Below are positions 1-10,480 of a DNA stretch of 64,000 bases, in pieces; the first letter of the stretch is position 1, and each line of letters starts with the position of its first letter. Under the pieces are notes generated by a model that saw nothing but the letters and a program-made list of their open reading frames with translations, searched no databases and had not been told where the DNA came from. The stretch is from Rehmannia glutinosa (lineage: Eukaryota > Streptophyta > Magnoliopsida > Lamiales > Orobanchaceae), in the NCBI GenBank assembly GCA_016081115.2, contig JABTTQ020002203.1, positions 372,001 through 436,000 of the forward strand, read 5' to 3'. Made by a program: the position numbers and the translations under genes.

Positions 1-1540
1 CCATTTCTTTCACAATAGTAACTTAATTGAAACTTATTTTACAAAGACTGGAAAAGTCTCTCAACACTTGGCAACTATTTTACAACTTACTCTGCCTCTC
101 TGAATAATTTAAAATTTGTTTTCTTGAGGTTAGTACATCATTGAGCTAGGCTAGCCTAATGGAAACGGTCGTTTTATCTTGCTTAGCAATTGATTGATTA
201 CATATTCATGATTTACTAATTCTCTTCATCATATATTGCATTCAATCAATGCCTAGTTTAATTTATGTTTTGGTTAACCTGCCTAAAAAATATCCACAAC
301 ATTCAAAACTTTAATTCGAATTCCAAATAGACTTATTATCGCAGTTAATGTTGTGAAAAGGCCCATATTTACTTATAATTATAATCGTTCTATTTATCAA
401 GTATTTATCGAAACTCTTAATTCCCGTCATAAATATGTATTCAGTGTAAAAATATTATACATTTTGCATCACATGATGATTTATTTTACGTTTCTTAAAT
501 ATGACGATGAGTTCTTCAATTTGACTTCAATTTTCCACCCAATTCCATATATTGCATGTTATAGCTAGGAAACCAGATGGATCCTAAGAATATTCCACAC
601 ATTCATGCACAGAGGGTTGATTGAACTGCTTTAATTTGACCATGTAATATATATTGTTACCTAATTTGTAATTAGGGTTAATATAACTCTTAATCCTTTT
701 AACAGGAAATTAAGCATTAATTGTTAAGGTCCCCATATATAGTCAAATTGGTAAAGCACGCTTGATTAATTTGAACAATATTGTAAAGCTGTTAATCTGT
801 CATTTTCATTTGGTGAATACTTAGAAACCTAAAATATCATATCCAAGGAGTGCAAATTTGAAGGTGTCAAGACTTCGTACAACTGCTGTTTTATTTACTC
901 GAAAATAATCCTTGACAAAGTCGGAAACTTAATTATAATATATACCACAGAATCCCTTCAAATTAAAAGTCTAATAATGTGCGAGAAAAAACAACGAAAA
1001 TTTCAAGGTAGTTCCAGGCAATAATGTATATCAGTTAACTCCTTTACTTATATATCTTAGCTATAATGGAATTAAACTACAACGCTGCAACATATAGTTT
1101 TTGTTCAAAAAAGGGAGTTGGGTTGTACTCAATTGGATATCATCTAATTACCAGCAAACTGATTACTACATTTCTGTTTGTACACAATATTAGTGTCGAT
1201 CCGAAGTTTTTCAAGTTGATGACCTTGGGATTGTACTTGTCAAAACTTGCATGGTGTCGCCATATTCCACCTGAATTAATTTTGCGAGACAGAATTTCTG
1301 TTTTTCTTTTTTCTTGTTATTCAGTATATTATATATTCGGCAAATACAACTTACATATTTGTGTGCTCATTAAAACCAGAAGGACTATTGTGGATAACAA
1401 CTCATTCATAGGGAATATGTCATATCATTTTGAGTCATTAGTACTTTATTGGCTAAAAATAATTCATTAAAAATTATAAAATTGTCACCCATTAACACAA
1501 GTTACAATACTCTGTGCACAAAATTATGTTTTTCTATAAT
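1..1540. other. AT-rich interval without recognisable gene
   Basis: No exon, RNA gene or transposon end could be recognised here. Two open frames, 353-568 and 1066-1470 on the plus strand, encode peptides rich in Ile, Tyr, Phe and Leu, as random AT-rich DNA does, and resemble no family I know. I specifically looked for the first exon of the germin-like gene found at 9606 and did not see it. Confidence 0.6.
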
Positions 1541-1756
1541 AGATGATTCGGAGTATTTAAGGAGACATGTCCTTTATTACCCACCTAGTTCAGCTCTTCT
1601 ATCTCAACTAGGAGTGTAGAGGGAGTAGTTGATTCAGAGTAGTTAAGGAGACCTATCCTTTATTACTCACCTAGTTCAGCTCTTCTATATCAACTAGGAA
1701 AGTAGGGGGGAGTAGTTGATTCGAAGTAGTTAAGGAGACATGTCCTTTAGAACGTA
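1541..1756. repeat. 86-87 bp tandem repeat, about 2.5 copies
   Basis: A unit beginning near GATTCGGAG and containing AGTTAAGGAGACATGTCC and CACCTAGTTCAGCTCTTCTA starts at 1545, 1631 and 1718, giving periods of 86 and 87 bp. The last copy is partial and stops near 1756. It lies at the left side of the Tat-like LTR and is probably part of it, as tandem repeats inside long gypsy LTRs are common. Confidence 0.75.
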
Positions 1757-1859
1757 GTTAAAGAAGACCTAGTGACTCGCCCAAGAAAGAGAAGACAGGA
1801 CCATTTGAACAAGACAAGGAAGGCAAAACGAAAGCCAGCTTGGCAAAAGGATATTAAAG

Positions 1860-2360
1860 GGATAGCTGACCTGGCGAATAAGAACCAAGATGACCGAGCT
1901 GGCTAAAATAACTCTTTGATAACGGTTGACCTGACGAATAGTTACAAAAGGAGGCGGTCGACCTGACAGGCATTTAATGAGCGCAAAAAGGAAGCAAGTA
2001 GGTCCAAATATCGAGGTTGGTCGACCTGACAAGAGTAACTCTTTGATACGCCCGACCTGACGGATAGCTACTTAGAGATACGCCAGACCTGACAAGAGTA
2101 ACTCTTTGATACGTCCGACCTAACAGATAGTTACTAAAAGATACAGTCAACCTGACAAGTATTTAATGAGCATACGAATAAAGCAGGCAAGACCAAATAT
2201 CGAGGTAGGTCGACCTTACAAGAGTTATTAGATGTCAGGTTTGACCTATTTGCATTATCTATCCCTTTAAGGTAGACCTGATGAAGAGTTATTAGAGGTC
2301 AGGTGCGACCTACTCGCATTAATTGTTCTTTGAGATAAACCTGACAGGTATTTAATGTCC
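1860..2360. repeat. Degenerate GACCTGAC repeat array inside the LTR
   Basis: The motif GACCTGAC or GACCTGACGGATA recurs about every 30-65 bp. A fragment with CTGACAAGAGTAACTCTTTGATACG starts at 2023 and again at 2086 (63 bp apart). A longer block containing CATTTAATGAGC and CAAATATCGAGGT is seen near 1965-2037 and again near 2150-2224. The array lies just upstream of the LTR TATA box, where such repeats often act in transcription; that role is not shown here. Confidence 0.65.
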
Positions 2361-2507
2361 TAGGAGATCAACGCGACATAAAGTAATCCTTGTCATAGTC
2401 GAGCTGACGGAAGTGACAGGTTCTTTTGGTATACCTGAAGTAAATTTCACCAATTGGGACAACCAATTGGGGACTGCCACGTGGACAACAAGGACGAAGG
2501 GAAGAGA

Positions 2508-2517
2508 GTATAAAAGG
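2508..2517 (+). promoter_or_regulatory. TATA box of the Tat-like LTR
   Basis: GTATAAAAGG lies about 220 bp before the LTR end, at the expected place for a U3 promoter driving the gag transcript. Confidence 0.6.
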
Positions 2518-2728
2518 AGGAGGTATGTGTAAAAATGGATCATCTTCTTCCCATATATTCAGTCTTTTTCATATTTTATTATATACACTTGCTATACACT
2601 CTTTTTCCTTTAAAACTAACTTGATCGTCGGAGTACTAATGTCGGATTTCTCTCCAGTAGTCATTTGCAGGCTAGCTGAAGATCAGGTTGGAACTTTGAG
2701 AAGATCTCCTCAAAGAGACCTTTTCAAG

Positions 2729-2746
2729 TGGCACCGTCTCTGGGAA
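2729..2746 (+). promoter_or_regulatory. Primer-binding site of the Tat-like element
   Basis: TGGCACCGTCTCTGGGAA follows the LTR end by two bases. It resembles the TGGCGCCGTCTGTGGGAA type seen in plant Tat/Retand-like elements, with a few changes. Confidence 0.65.
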
Positions 2747-2767
2747 CATTGAGTGTAAGGCGTGAGT

Positions 2768-3687
2768 ATGTCAGGATCGAGAGGCAAGGAGGTGGTGGAT
2801 TTGGAGGGTTTGGTGGATGGATCGGGAGTGTTGCCGACAGGGTTGGATGGAGCCAGAATAACACCGGGGGTGTTTCCAACACCTACCCCATTTGGGTTGG
2901 ATAGGACAGGAACAACGGTGTCTGGGGTATTTCCCATACCTCCATTATCGGGTTTGCCAGTGATGAACTTGGAGGCCGCATTTGCCACGGAGACTGTCCA
3001 AGTAACTACTGATCAATTATCCACTATAGTCCAGGAGGTCGTTAATGCCCTCTGGGCTATGAAGGAAGCTCGGGCGGCAAGAGAGGTGGAAGTCCATGGG
3101 GACGAGAGGGTAGTAGAGAGGGAGGAGCGAGGACAAGAGGCGGAGTTGGAAAGTCTCCAGAGGAAGTGAAGGAGGTGAAGAGGAGGATGGTTGGGCAAAT
3201 TGTGGCTAAGAGAGGAACTACGGATCCTTGGGGCATTAAACTACGGAGGACGACCTACTTGTCAACTTTAGGGCATTAAACTACGATTATGATGGAACTA
3301 CGGATCCTTGGGAGCATTTGTGCCACTTTGAAAATTCAGCCTTGCTACACAGATACACGGATGGAGTAAAATGAAGAGTTTTCCTAACCACCTTGGCTAA
3401 GTCCACCTAACAGTTGTTCAACCGACTCCCAGCTGATTCCATTAGAACGTTTGAGGAGTTCAATTCTTCTTTTTTGTACCAGTTCTCCAGCTCGCGTAAG
3501 CACCAAAAAACCGCCTTAACCCTTTTTGCTATAAAGCAGGGCGAGCATGAGTCGCTAAGGAGTTACGTAAAGCGATTCACCTCAGCAGCCCTGGATGTCC
3601 CCTCAACAACCCAAGAGGTACTCTCCAGCGCCTTGTCGCAAGGGCTGCATGAGAGTGATTTCTTTAAATCTATAGCAAAGCGGCCAG
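2768..3687 (+). pseudogene. Gag of the Tat-like gypsy element, first part
   Basis: Gag is the structural protein that packages retrotransposon RNA. The first frame starts with ATG at 2768 and runs to 3169 with a Gly/Pro-rich N-terminus and a charged helical stretch (Lys/Arg/Glu) near its end. A stop and a local rearrangement follow: GGAACTACGGATCCTTGG occurs at about 3216 and again at about 3293. The conserved core continues at about 3285-3687, with frame changes; it contains DPWEHLCHFENSALL, then AFxxLPADSIRTFEEF-like and LRSYVKRF segments typical of Retrotrans_gag. The frame is interrupted at 3687 by the Athila-like insertion and resumes at 9313. The frames are broken, so the copy is dead. 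Confidence 0.8.
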
Positions 3688-4058
3688 TGTTCACTTGGTT
3701 TTATACCATTAATTTGGGCTTCCAAGACTTGAGTTTTGTGTTGTTTTTGAGTATTTTGAGTCATTTGAGTAGCCAAGCCATGTTGAGAGCCAATTATATT
3801 GAGTTTATAGTCATAGTAATGAATCGTGTATCAAAAGAAGTACAAACGAGCAAACAAAGAGAGATTGATTTGAAGAAACGTCCAAACGCGTCTGAAATTT
3901 CCATCACTGGCAGTGTTTCGTATTTTGGCCATAACTCTCTCTACAAAATTGATATTGAGATGATTCAAGTGGCTATGGAAAGCTAAGAGATAGGGCTACA
4001 ACTTTGAAGAAGGGCTCAAAAGCAAATTCCAACATTTGGTGGGTGAAAAACTCAGGCG

Positions 4059-4146
4059 GGCGCCGCAGCGCCCGTCCACGGGCGCTGCAGCGCCCCGGAC
4101 AGCAAATTCACTCCAAAATTCACGTCCCGGGCGCCGCAGCGCCCCT
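4059..4146. repeat. GC-rich inverted-repeat island in the LTR
   Basis: Three near-copies of GGCGCCGCAGCGCC, one in inverted form (GGCGCTGCAGCGCC), lie within 90 bp of otherwise AT-rich LTR, just upstream of the TATA box. The arms can pair into a strong hairpin in DNA or RNA. The same island is found in the 3' LTR at about 8220-8312, with several single-base changes. Confidence 0.85.
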
Positions 4147-4195
4147 GGACGGAAATTCCTAAGTTCTTCCACCTTTTTCTTGGCTTTTTGAGGGG

Positions 4196-4205
4196 CTATA
4201 AATAG
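4196..4205 (+). promoter_or_regulatory. LTR TATA box of the LARD
   Basis: CTATAAATAG follows the GC-rich island by about 50 bp. The 3' LTR carries the same box at 8358-8367. Confidence 0.55.
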
Positions 4206-5139
4206 ATAAATGGGAGGCTTGATCTAGGGTATGGAGGAAAGGCTGGGAATACACCCAAGAACACAAGAAACACATCAATTTCATCAAGGAAGAATCGGGT
4301 CGAATCGGAGCTTGAGGATTGAAGATTAATCGAGAGATTATCCATTTCCCTAAGTTTTCTCATTCTTTGTGCTTTAATCTTTCATTTTAGCTTGTCATGA
4401 ATATGAACAATTTGTCTATGAGTTGTTTATTTGTAATGAGTAGCTAAACTTCTTGTGATTTCCGGGTTTTGGAAGTAGATTAATTGAACTCTTGTTGAAT
4501 GTTTTAATCTTAGTTGAAGTTATTGTCTTGAAGCCTATTTGAGTACTTTGTTCTTATTCTTGTTTTATCATTTGGCCAATGATTTAACTTGTTTGATATA
4601 TTGATTCATAATTCGAGAGATGAGTTTCAATATTAGATCGTGAGTACTTGACATGAATATTTGCATAATCGAGAGGTTTGTGAATATTTGTGAGGATATT
4701 TGATCTTTTGTGCATTTGGGAGTTGTGTATCTTATGTTGAGTAGAGATACTAGCATAGATATTTCAATCTACACTTTATATACATCTCAAGAGGGAGGAT
4801 AAAATACCGTTGTGATCGTCTTATAGGTGTATTGATAATAACTTTGGCTTTGATTAAATCGTAAAACAAGAGGAATATTAATTGAAACCATAACCGGGAA
4901 TCCATTTCATTTCCTTGATAATTCCACTATTATTTTCATCTTGTGTTTTTGTGGTTATTCTTGTCTTTTTCTTCCACAACAATCATTCAATTTTGATCGT
5001 CTAAATAAAAATAAGGCTATCTTAGTTCAATACTTAGCGCATTAATTTATTAGTCTCCGTGGATACGACCTTGCTTACCCTATTCTATAAACTACACCGT
5101 ACACTTGCGGTGAAGCTAAAAATAAGGCGAACAAGTTTT

Positions 5140-5157
5140 TGGCGCCGTTCTGTGGAC
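5140..5157 (+). promoter_or_regulatory. Primer-binding site, tRNA-Asp type
   Basis: TGGCGCCGTTCTGTGGAC lies six bases after the LTR. The first ten bases match the Athila primer site complementary to plant tRNA-Asp; the rest is diverged. Confidence 0.75.
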
Positions 5158-5263
5158 TAATACAATTTTTGGTGCTAATATTGCGATAGATAGAATTATT
5201 TTTAATTTAGACATTTTTTTATTTTATTTCATTTTTCTTTTGTAAATTCTACTTCTACAATAT

Positions 5264-5593
5264 TTGATTTGTTTTTTGGATTGGTATAGGTGCACCCGTT
5301 CGGATGGAAGATGCAAAACCATCTTTGGAAGGCGTCCTCATTTCACTCATGAATCAAATGACTTGATTATGAGTCAAATAAATTTATTCATGAGGGAAAT
5401 GGGAAATAGCCTTAATAAAAACGAAGCAAAGATGGACAAGATGCGATTGCAATTGACACAATTGACCAATACTATGGATTCACGATTGAAAAATCTTGAG
5501 ACTCAAATGGGCCAATTAGCTAAAATTGTTAGTGGGCAACATCAAAAGAGCGATTTTAAGCACCATCGAAGCCAACTCGAAGGAACAATATAG
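5264..5593 (+). pseudogene. Gag-derived remnant of the Athila-like element
   Basis: An open frame of 109 codons. Its second half is a helical stretch with LTNTMDSRLKNLETQMGQLA, and LExQxGQLA is a signature of Athila/Tat gag proteins. The N-terminal part has no match I recognise. No protease or polymerase follows. It may be a non-functional leftover kept because it lies between packaging signals. Confidence 0.6.
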
Positions 5594-6051
5594 TGCCATT
5601 CATCAAAGGAGTGGTATCGAATACGAGAGCCACGTCGGATTAAATCGGGAGTATTTCTATCTCTCACTCAATTGAAGATCCTCATCGATAAAAATATGTG
5701 CACTCACAGATGTAAGCTTCACTACGAGATGTATCAAATTTTAAGAAGCATACACTTGAAGGAACAATGTTTGAAAATGGTGATCAATTCACATGTTCTA
5801 CGAGACTTCATGATATATAATGTGAGTAAAGATAGAAATATCTTTACTATGATTGATAAACCATTTTTCATCATTAGGAGCACATTTCTTGATTTCCAAA
5901 AGACCATCAACATTGTGATCTGAATCATCCACATCTTAAATACATCAAGGATCACCTATACTTTTGGAAAATACGAAGGCGTGGCATGATCGACACTTGT
6001 TTTTGGATCCCGGTTGAGTAAAACAAAAGTCCGGCTAAAGACTTTAAATTT

Positions 6052-6074
6052 AGCGCTTGTTGGGAGGCAACCCA
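6052..6074 (+). other. Conserved Athila motif
   Basis: AGCGCTTGTTGGGAGGCAAC, followed by CCA, matches a stretch that I know as strongly conserved in plant Athila elements downstream of gag. It ties this non-autonomous element to that lineage even though the coding domains are missing. Confidence 0.7.
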
Positions 6075-6109
6075 ACGGTTTGTGGTGTGATTTTTATTTT
6101 TGTTTGTTT

Positions 6110-6295
6110 TCTTCTTTAAAAAAAAAAAAAAAAAAAAAAGGGAGAAATTACGATTTTACTTCGCAGCCCACGCACGCACGGGCAGGCGGGCGTGCATGAC
6201 GCACGACCGTGCGTGATTTAGAATTGGAGATGTTGCTACGGCACCACGCACGGGCAGCCCGTGTGCAAGGCGCATGACCCGTCGCCCTTCCTTGG
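6110..6295. repeat. Poly-A run followed by GC-rich palindromic segments
   Basis: A run of about 20 A (6119-6139) is followed by CGCACGCACGGGCAGGCGGG and, about 70 bp on, by CACGCACGGGCAGCCCGTGT. CACGGGC pairs with GCCCGTG inside the second segment. The GC-rich, self-complementary blocks stand out against the AT-rich interior. Confidence 0.6.
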
Positions 6296-7837
6296 TGAGA
6301 TAATATTAAGGTACAAAATTTGAAGTGATGGTTGAAGGAAGAAGTCCTAGCGATATGAGGAGATGCAAGGAGGGCCACCACCCGCACAATGAATCGTAAA
6401 TCCACACAATTTTATATTGAAATTCTATCTTCTCTTACGTGCGATATAATTTCATTTAAGTTGGGGAGAGATAGTTATTTTGATATGAAATGTGTGGATT
6501 AAAAAAAAAAAAATTGCATTTTTGTGTGTTTTCATATAGTTGCATGTAGAGCATTTTAGGTTGCATTTGCATTAGAAACACGTTACGATTTTAGCACGTT
6601 TATTATTTTCATAGATTTTAAGGAGTGAGTTGACCATGTGCGACGAGACTTGATGCTTATATTTTTGAAAAAAATTTGTATTGTTTTGATTGGGTATTGA
6701 GTATGAGTTGATTGAGCCATGAATAGATGATATTGAGCATGTGGATATTGAGAACATGGTTTGATGCTTTGAATTACGTATTTGCAAGCCTGTGAGCTTT
6801 TGAGCCTTTTACCGCTTTCATCGTATGCGTCTTGTTGTTAATTTGAGTGTATCATTCATGTTGTTAGAATTCTAGAACTTGCTCGGTATCTCTGTCAAGG
6901 TCACATCTTGTATGCGAAATGTGAAAATGATCAAAGGCCATTTTATTAGCCCTTCAAGCCTTTTGCTTACCTAATGATGATATTGAAATCCCTAGTTAGC
7001 CAACTTGAGCCTATTGCCTAATTTTTAATAGCCACAATTCAAGCCTTAACTTGATAAATCTTTTACCCAACACTTGAGCGTATAGCATTGAGTAAAGGAA
7101 TTGAATAAGGGTGAATGGGTGAAATCAAAATGTTAGAAGGTGATGTTATAGTTGGTTGATGAGAACAAAAGAGAAAGAAAAAGGAGATATGAAATGTTGA
7201 AAACTCATATAAGAGTAAAAAAAAAAAAAAAAAAAAATAGATCGATGAATGAGTTTTCTTTGAATGAACTTGGAGGTTAAGAATTGTAATGTGAATGGTT
7301 GAGTTTACAAAATAAAGGGGATGGAGATAAGAAGAGTTGGTGAAAATGAGAGGTGATTTGAGTAGAATATTGAGCTTTAATGTAGATGAATTATATGCTC
7401 ACCGGTCTATATGCTCGAGTTTGAGTCACTCTATCCATATTTTCCTACCCCAACCAAAGAGCCTTCATTACAACCAAAGGAAAAAGTCCTTTTGATTCAC
7501 AATTTTGCATACATCCTAGTGGCGGAGATATGAGACGATTTGCAAGCCTATGGTAATTCTCCGCAATATTGAATTGAATTGAGCGTAAACACGTCCTATA
7601 TTCATTCGAGATGAGAGTATACTGATTGATCTTTGTGAGGTGTAATTCTTAGCATTTACCATGGTTTCTTTAATATGTGCTCTATGTTAGATGTTTGAGG
7701 ATTGGTTAATTCGTTTGCTTGATACCTACAATGAACAATACAAAATTTTATGGAGTTATTGTGCGTTCAACTTTTCATTACTCCCAGTCATGTTTTGTCT
7801 TGTTTTTAAAAGTGTTGACCGGGACGCCAACAGATTT

Positions 7838-7849
7838 AAGTTTGGGGTA
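7838..7849 (+). promoter_or_regulatory. Polypurine-tract-like site before the 3' LTR
   Basis: AAGTTTGGGGTA sits two bases before the 3' LTR. AGTTTGGGG is the usual Athila plus-strand priming site. Confidence 0.65.
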
Positions 7850-7851
7850 TT

Positions 7852-9307
7852 TGTTCACTTGGTTTTATACCATTAATTTGGGCTTCAAGACTTGAGTTTT
7901 GTGTTGTTTTTGAGTATTTTGAGTCATTTGAGTAGCCAAGCCATGTTGAGAGCCAATTATATTGAGTTTATAGTCATAGTAATGAATCGTGTATCAAAAG
8001 AAGTACAAACGAGCAAACAAAGAGAGATTGATTTGAAGAAACGTCCAAACGCGTCTGAAATTTCCATCACTGGCAGTGTTTCGTATTTTGGCCATAACTC
8101 TCTCTACAAAATTGATATTGAGATGATTCAAGTGGCTATGGAAAGCTAAGAGATAGGGCTACAACTTTGAAGAAGGGCTCAAAAGCAAATTCCAACATTT
8201 GGTGGGTGAAAAACTCAGGCGGGCGCCGCAGCGCCGTCCCACGGCGCTGCAGCGCCCGGACAAGCAAATTCACTCCAAAATTCACGCCCCGGGCGCCGCA
8301 GCGCCCCTGGACGGAAATTCCTAAGTTCTTCCACCTTTTTCTTGGCTTTTTGAGGGGCTATAAATAGATAAATGGGAGGCTTGATCTAGGGTATGGAGGA
8401 AAGGCTGGGAATACACCCAAGAACACAAGAAACACATCAATTTCATCAAGGAAGAATCAAGGGAAGAATCGGGTCGAATCGGAGCTTGAGGATTGAAGAT
8501 TAATCGAGAGATTATCCATTTCCTAAGTTTTCTCATTCTTTGTGCTTTAATCTTTCATTTTAGCTTGTCATGAATATGAACAATTTGTCTATGAGTTGTT
8601 TATTTGTAATGAGTAGCTAAACTTCTTGTGATTTCCGGGTTTTGGAAGTAGATTAATTGAACTCTTGTTGAATGTTTTAATCTTAGTTGAAGTTATTGTC
8701 TTGAAGCCTATTTGAGTACTTTGTTCTTATTCTTGTTTTATCATTTGGCCAATGATTTAACTTGTTTGATATATTGATTCATAATTCGAGAGATGAGTTT
8801 CAATATTAGATCGTGAGTACTTGACATGAATATTTGCATAATCGAGAGGTTTGTGAATATTTGTGAGGATATTTGATCTTTTGTGCATTTGGGAGTTGTG
8901 TATCTTATGTTGAGTAGAGATACTAGCATAGATATTTCAATCTACACTTTATATACATCTCAAGAGGGAGGATAAAATACCGTTGTGATCGTCTTATAGG
9001 TGTATTGATAATAACTTTGGCTTTGATTAAATCGTAAAACAAGAGGAATATTAATTGAAACCATAACCCGGGAATCCATTTCATTTCCCTTGATAATTCC
9101 ACTATTATTTTCATCTTGTGTTTTTGTGGTTATTCTTGTCTTTTCTTCCACAACAATCATTCAATTTTGATCGTCTAAATAAAAATAAGGCTATCTTAGT
9201 TCAATACTTAGCGCATTAATTTATTAGTCTCCGTGGATACGACCTTGCTTACCCTATTCTATAAACTACACCGTACACTTGCGGTGAAGCTAAAAATAAG
9301 GCGAACA
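7852..9307 (+). repeat. 3' LTR of the Athila-like LARD
   Basis: A 1456-bp copy of the 5' LTR. It carries an extra GAATCAAGGGAA-type 12-bp duplication near 8453-8470 and small homopolymer length differences. It is followed directly by the duplicated target GCCAG and the resumed gag frame. Confidence 0.95.
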
Positions 9308-9312
9308 GCCAG

Positions 9313-9574
9313 CTAAGATTTTTGATGACCTATTGGCAATGGCTGAGAAGTATGTCAACTTGGAGGAAGCTTAGAAGGGGAAAAAGGACGAGGTGAGGGA
9401 GAAGAGGAAGGATAGGGGAGATGGACCAAGGGAAGGGCATAAGCAATTTCGCGAACCTGAAGCCAGGCCTGGCTTGGCGGGACGAGCTGTAGAGAGGTTA
9501 CACACCTTTGGTGGCACCAAGAGCATATGTATTGATGGCCACGATAGGGCACAAGGAATTAAAATGGCCGGGAA
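9313..9574 (+). pseudogene. Gag of the Tat-like gypsy element, second part
   Basis: This continues the gag interrupted at 3687: KIFDDLLAMAEKYVNLEEA, a TAG stop, a very basic stretch, then, in a shifted frame, YTPLVAPRAYVLMA and HKELKWP. These are the conserved segments that precede the zinc knuckle in Tat-like Gag. Sequence identity to gag ends at about 9574, before any zinc knuckle, and germin-like intron sequence follows. The join is therefore a deletion or recombination breakpoint. Confidence 0.75.
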
Positions 9575-9605
9575 ACATTTTCTTGTCTATATATGTTTCT
9601 TGCAG

Positions 9606-10144
9606 TATTTGTGCATGGAAAGATTTGCAAGGACCCAAAAATGGTGACAGCAGACGATTACTTCTTTTCGGGTCTAAATAAGCCTGGAAATACATCAAAT
9701 CCAGTTGGATCAAGAGTTACTCCAGTGATGGTTAATCAATTGGCAGGACTCAACACTCTTGACATTTCTTTAGTTCGTATTGACTACGCGCCATACGGCT
9801 TCAACCCTCCTCACACACACCCTCGTGCTACTGAGATTTTTGTGGTCGTGCAAGGTACTCTTTACGTTGGATTTGTGACTTCCAATCCCGCAAATCCCAA
9901 CCAGAAAAACAAGCTATTCACAAAAACATTGCATCCAGGGGATGTTTTCGTGTTTCCAGAAGGTCTCATTCATTTTCAGTTTAATTCAGGAAAGACCAAT
10001 GCTGTGGTGTTTGCAGGTCTGAGCAGCCAAAATCCAGGAGTTATTACAATAGCAAATGCGGTTTTCGGTTCAGTCCCTCCGATTTCTACTGATGTTCTTA
10101 CAAGAGCTTTCCAGGTTGATGGAACCATAGACGAAGCTATGTAG
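9606..10144 (+). pseudogene. Germin-like protein, second exon only, truncated at both sides
   Basis: Germin-like proteins are secreted cell-wall cupins, often with manganese superoxide dismutase or related activity. The exon opens after a good acceptor (TTTCTTGCAG, AG at 9604-9605) with VFVHGKICKDP and FFFSGL-like sequence. The first cupin motif is PPHTHPRATE with the three metal-binding His/Glu residues, the second is GDVFVFPEGLIHFQFN with the fourth ligand His; both are intact. Missing are exon 1 (signal peptide and first Cys) and the C-terminal tail: after AFQVDG the frame runs into GTIDEAM and stop, which look transposon-derived. Only about 30 bp of intron separate it from gag. The frame itself has no internal stop, so the event may be fairly recent. 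Confidence 0.88.
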
Positions 10145-10480
10145 GGGCCAAGGGGGGCACTGGGCCCCCCTCAAATTTTGAAAAAAAGTAAGGGTATTTT
10201 GGTCATTTCACTTTTTAATCTTAAAATAATAAATAGAAAAATAGAAAAATGAAAAATAAAAGTCTTCAATTATATTGCATTCCTCTGTCCTATTTTGATT
10301 TGTGAATCTTGAAAAATATGAGTCTTGGTCATTTTTTCCCTTTTCTTAAAATTTTGTAAATTTTTTAAGCTTCCCCATATATAAATTTTAACTTGAATTT
10401 TTGCATTATTCTCTTGTGTCTCTATTTGTCCTTTTTGGTATACTAGTAAGGTGCACGTGCGTTGCACGTGAACTATATAA
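10121..10480 (+). mobile_element. Transposon remnant abutting the germin-like exon
   Basis: ACGAAGCTATGTAGGGGCCA followed by GGGGGGCACTGGGCCCCCC resembles the ends of a widespread plant repeat family (end type CAGTGACGGAGCCAGG). A related end lies inverted at about 33931-33968. The right side may reach GTGCACGTGCGTTGCACGTG at 10451-10470, an imperfect palindrome. Family and exact ends could not be fixed. Confidence 0.35.

Larger units (their letters stand above)
1541..2726 (+). mobile_element. 5' LTR of a Tat-like Ty3/gypsy element (left end unresolved)
   Basis: The right end is well placed: the LTR finishes in CA at 2726, two bases before a primer-binding site. Inside lie an array of related GACCTGAC-type repeats and a TATA box at 2508. 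The left boundary is uncertain because no second LTR copy exists in the window; 1541 is simply where the repeated sequence starts. The element is plus strand and continues into gag at 2768. Its pol genes and 3' LTR are absent, so it is a 3'-truncated copy. Assignment to the Tat side of gypsy rests on the primer-binding site and gag style and is inference. Confidence 0.6.
3688..5133 (+). repeat. 5' LTR of the Athila-like LARD
   Basis: A 1446-bp LTR with TG...CA ends. It has a TATA box (CTATAAATAG, 4196-4205) and a GC-rich inverted-repeat island at 4059-4146. It is almost identical to the 3' LTR; differences are mostly single-base length changes in homopolymer runs plus a 12-bp duplication present only in the 3' copy. 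Confidence 0.95.
3688..9307 (+). mobile_element. Complete Athila-like LARD (non-autonomous LTR retrotransposon)
   Basis: Two direct LTRs (3688-5133 and 7852-9307) begin TGTTCACTTGG and end GGCGAACA, and the whole is flanked by the 5-bp duplication GCCAG (3683-3687 and 9308-9312). A primer-binding site of the tRNA-Asp type follows the 5' LTR, and a polypurine-like AAGTTTGGGGTA precedes the 3' LTR. The 2.7-kb interior has only a small gag remnant and no protease, reverse transcriptase or integrase, so it must have moved with proteins supplied by a related element. An Athila signature lies at 6052. The LTRs are nearly identical, which points to recent insertion. It split the Tat-like gag. Confidence 0.93.

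Noticed and set aside
353..1470. Open frames of 71 and 134 codons as possible genes
   Set aside because: Composition is that of random AT-rich DNA, with no domain, no plausible promoter context and no splice support.
9606..10144. Germin-like protein as a functional gene
   Set aside because: It lacks exon 1 with the signal peptide and first Cys, and the normal C-terminus; both sides are transposon sequence.
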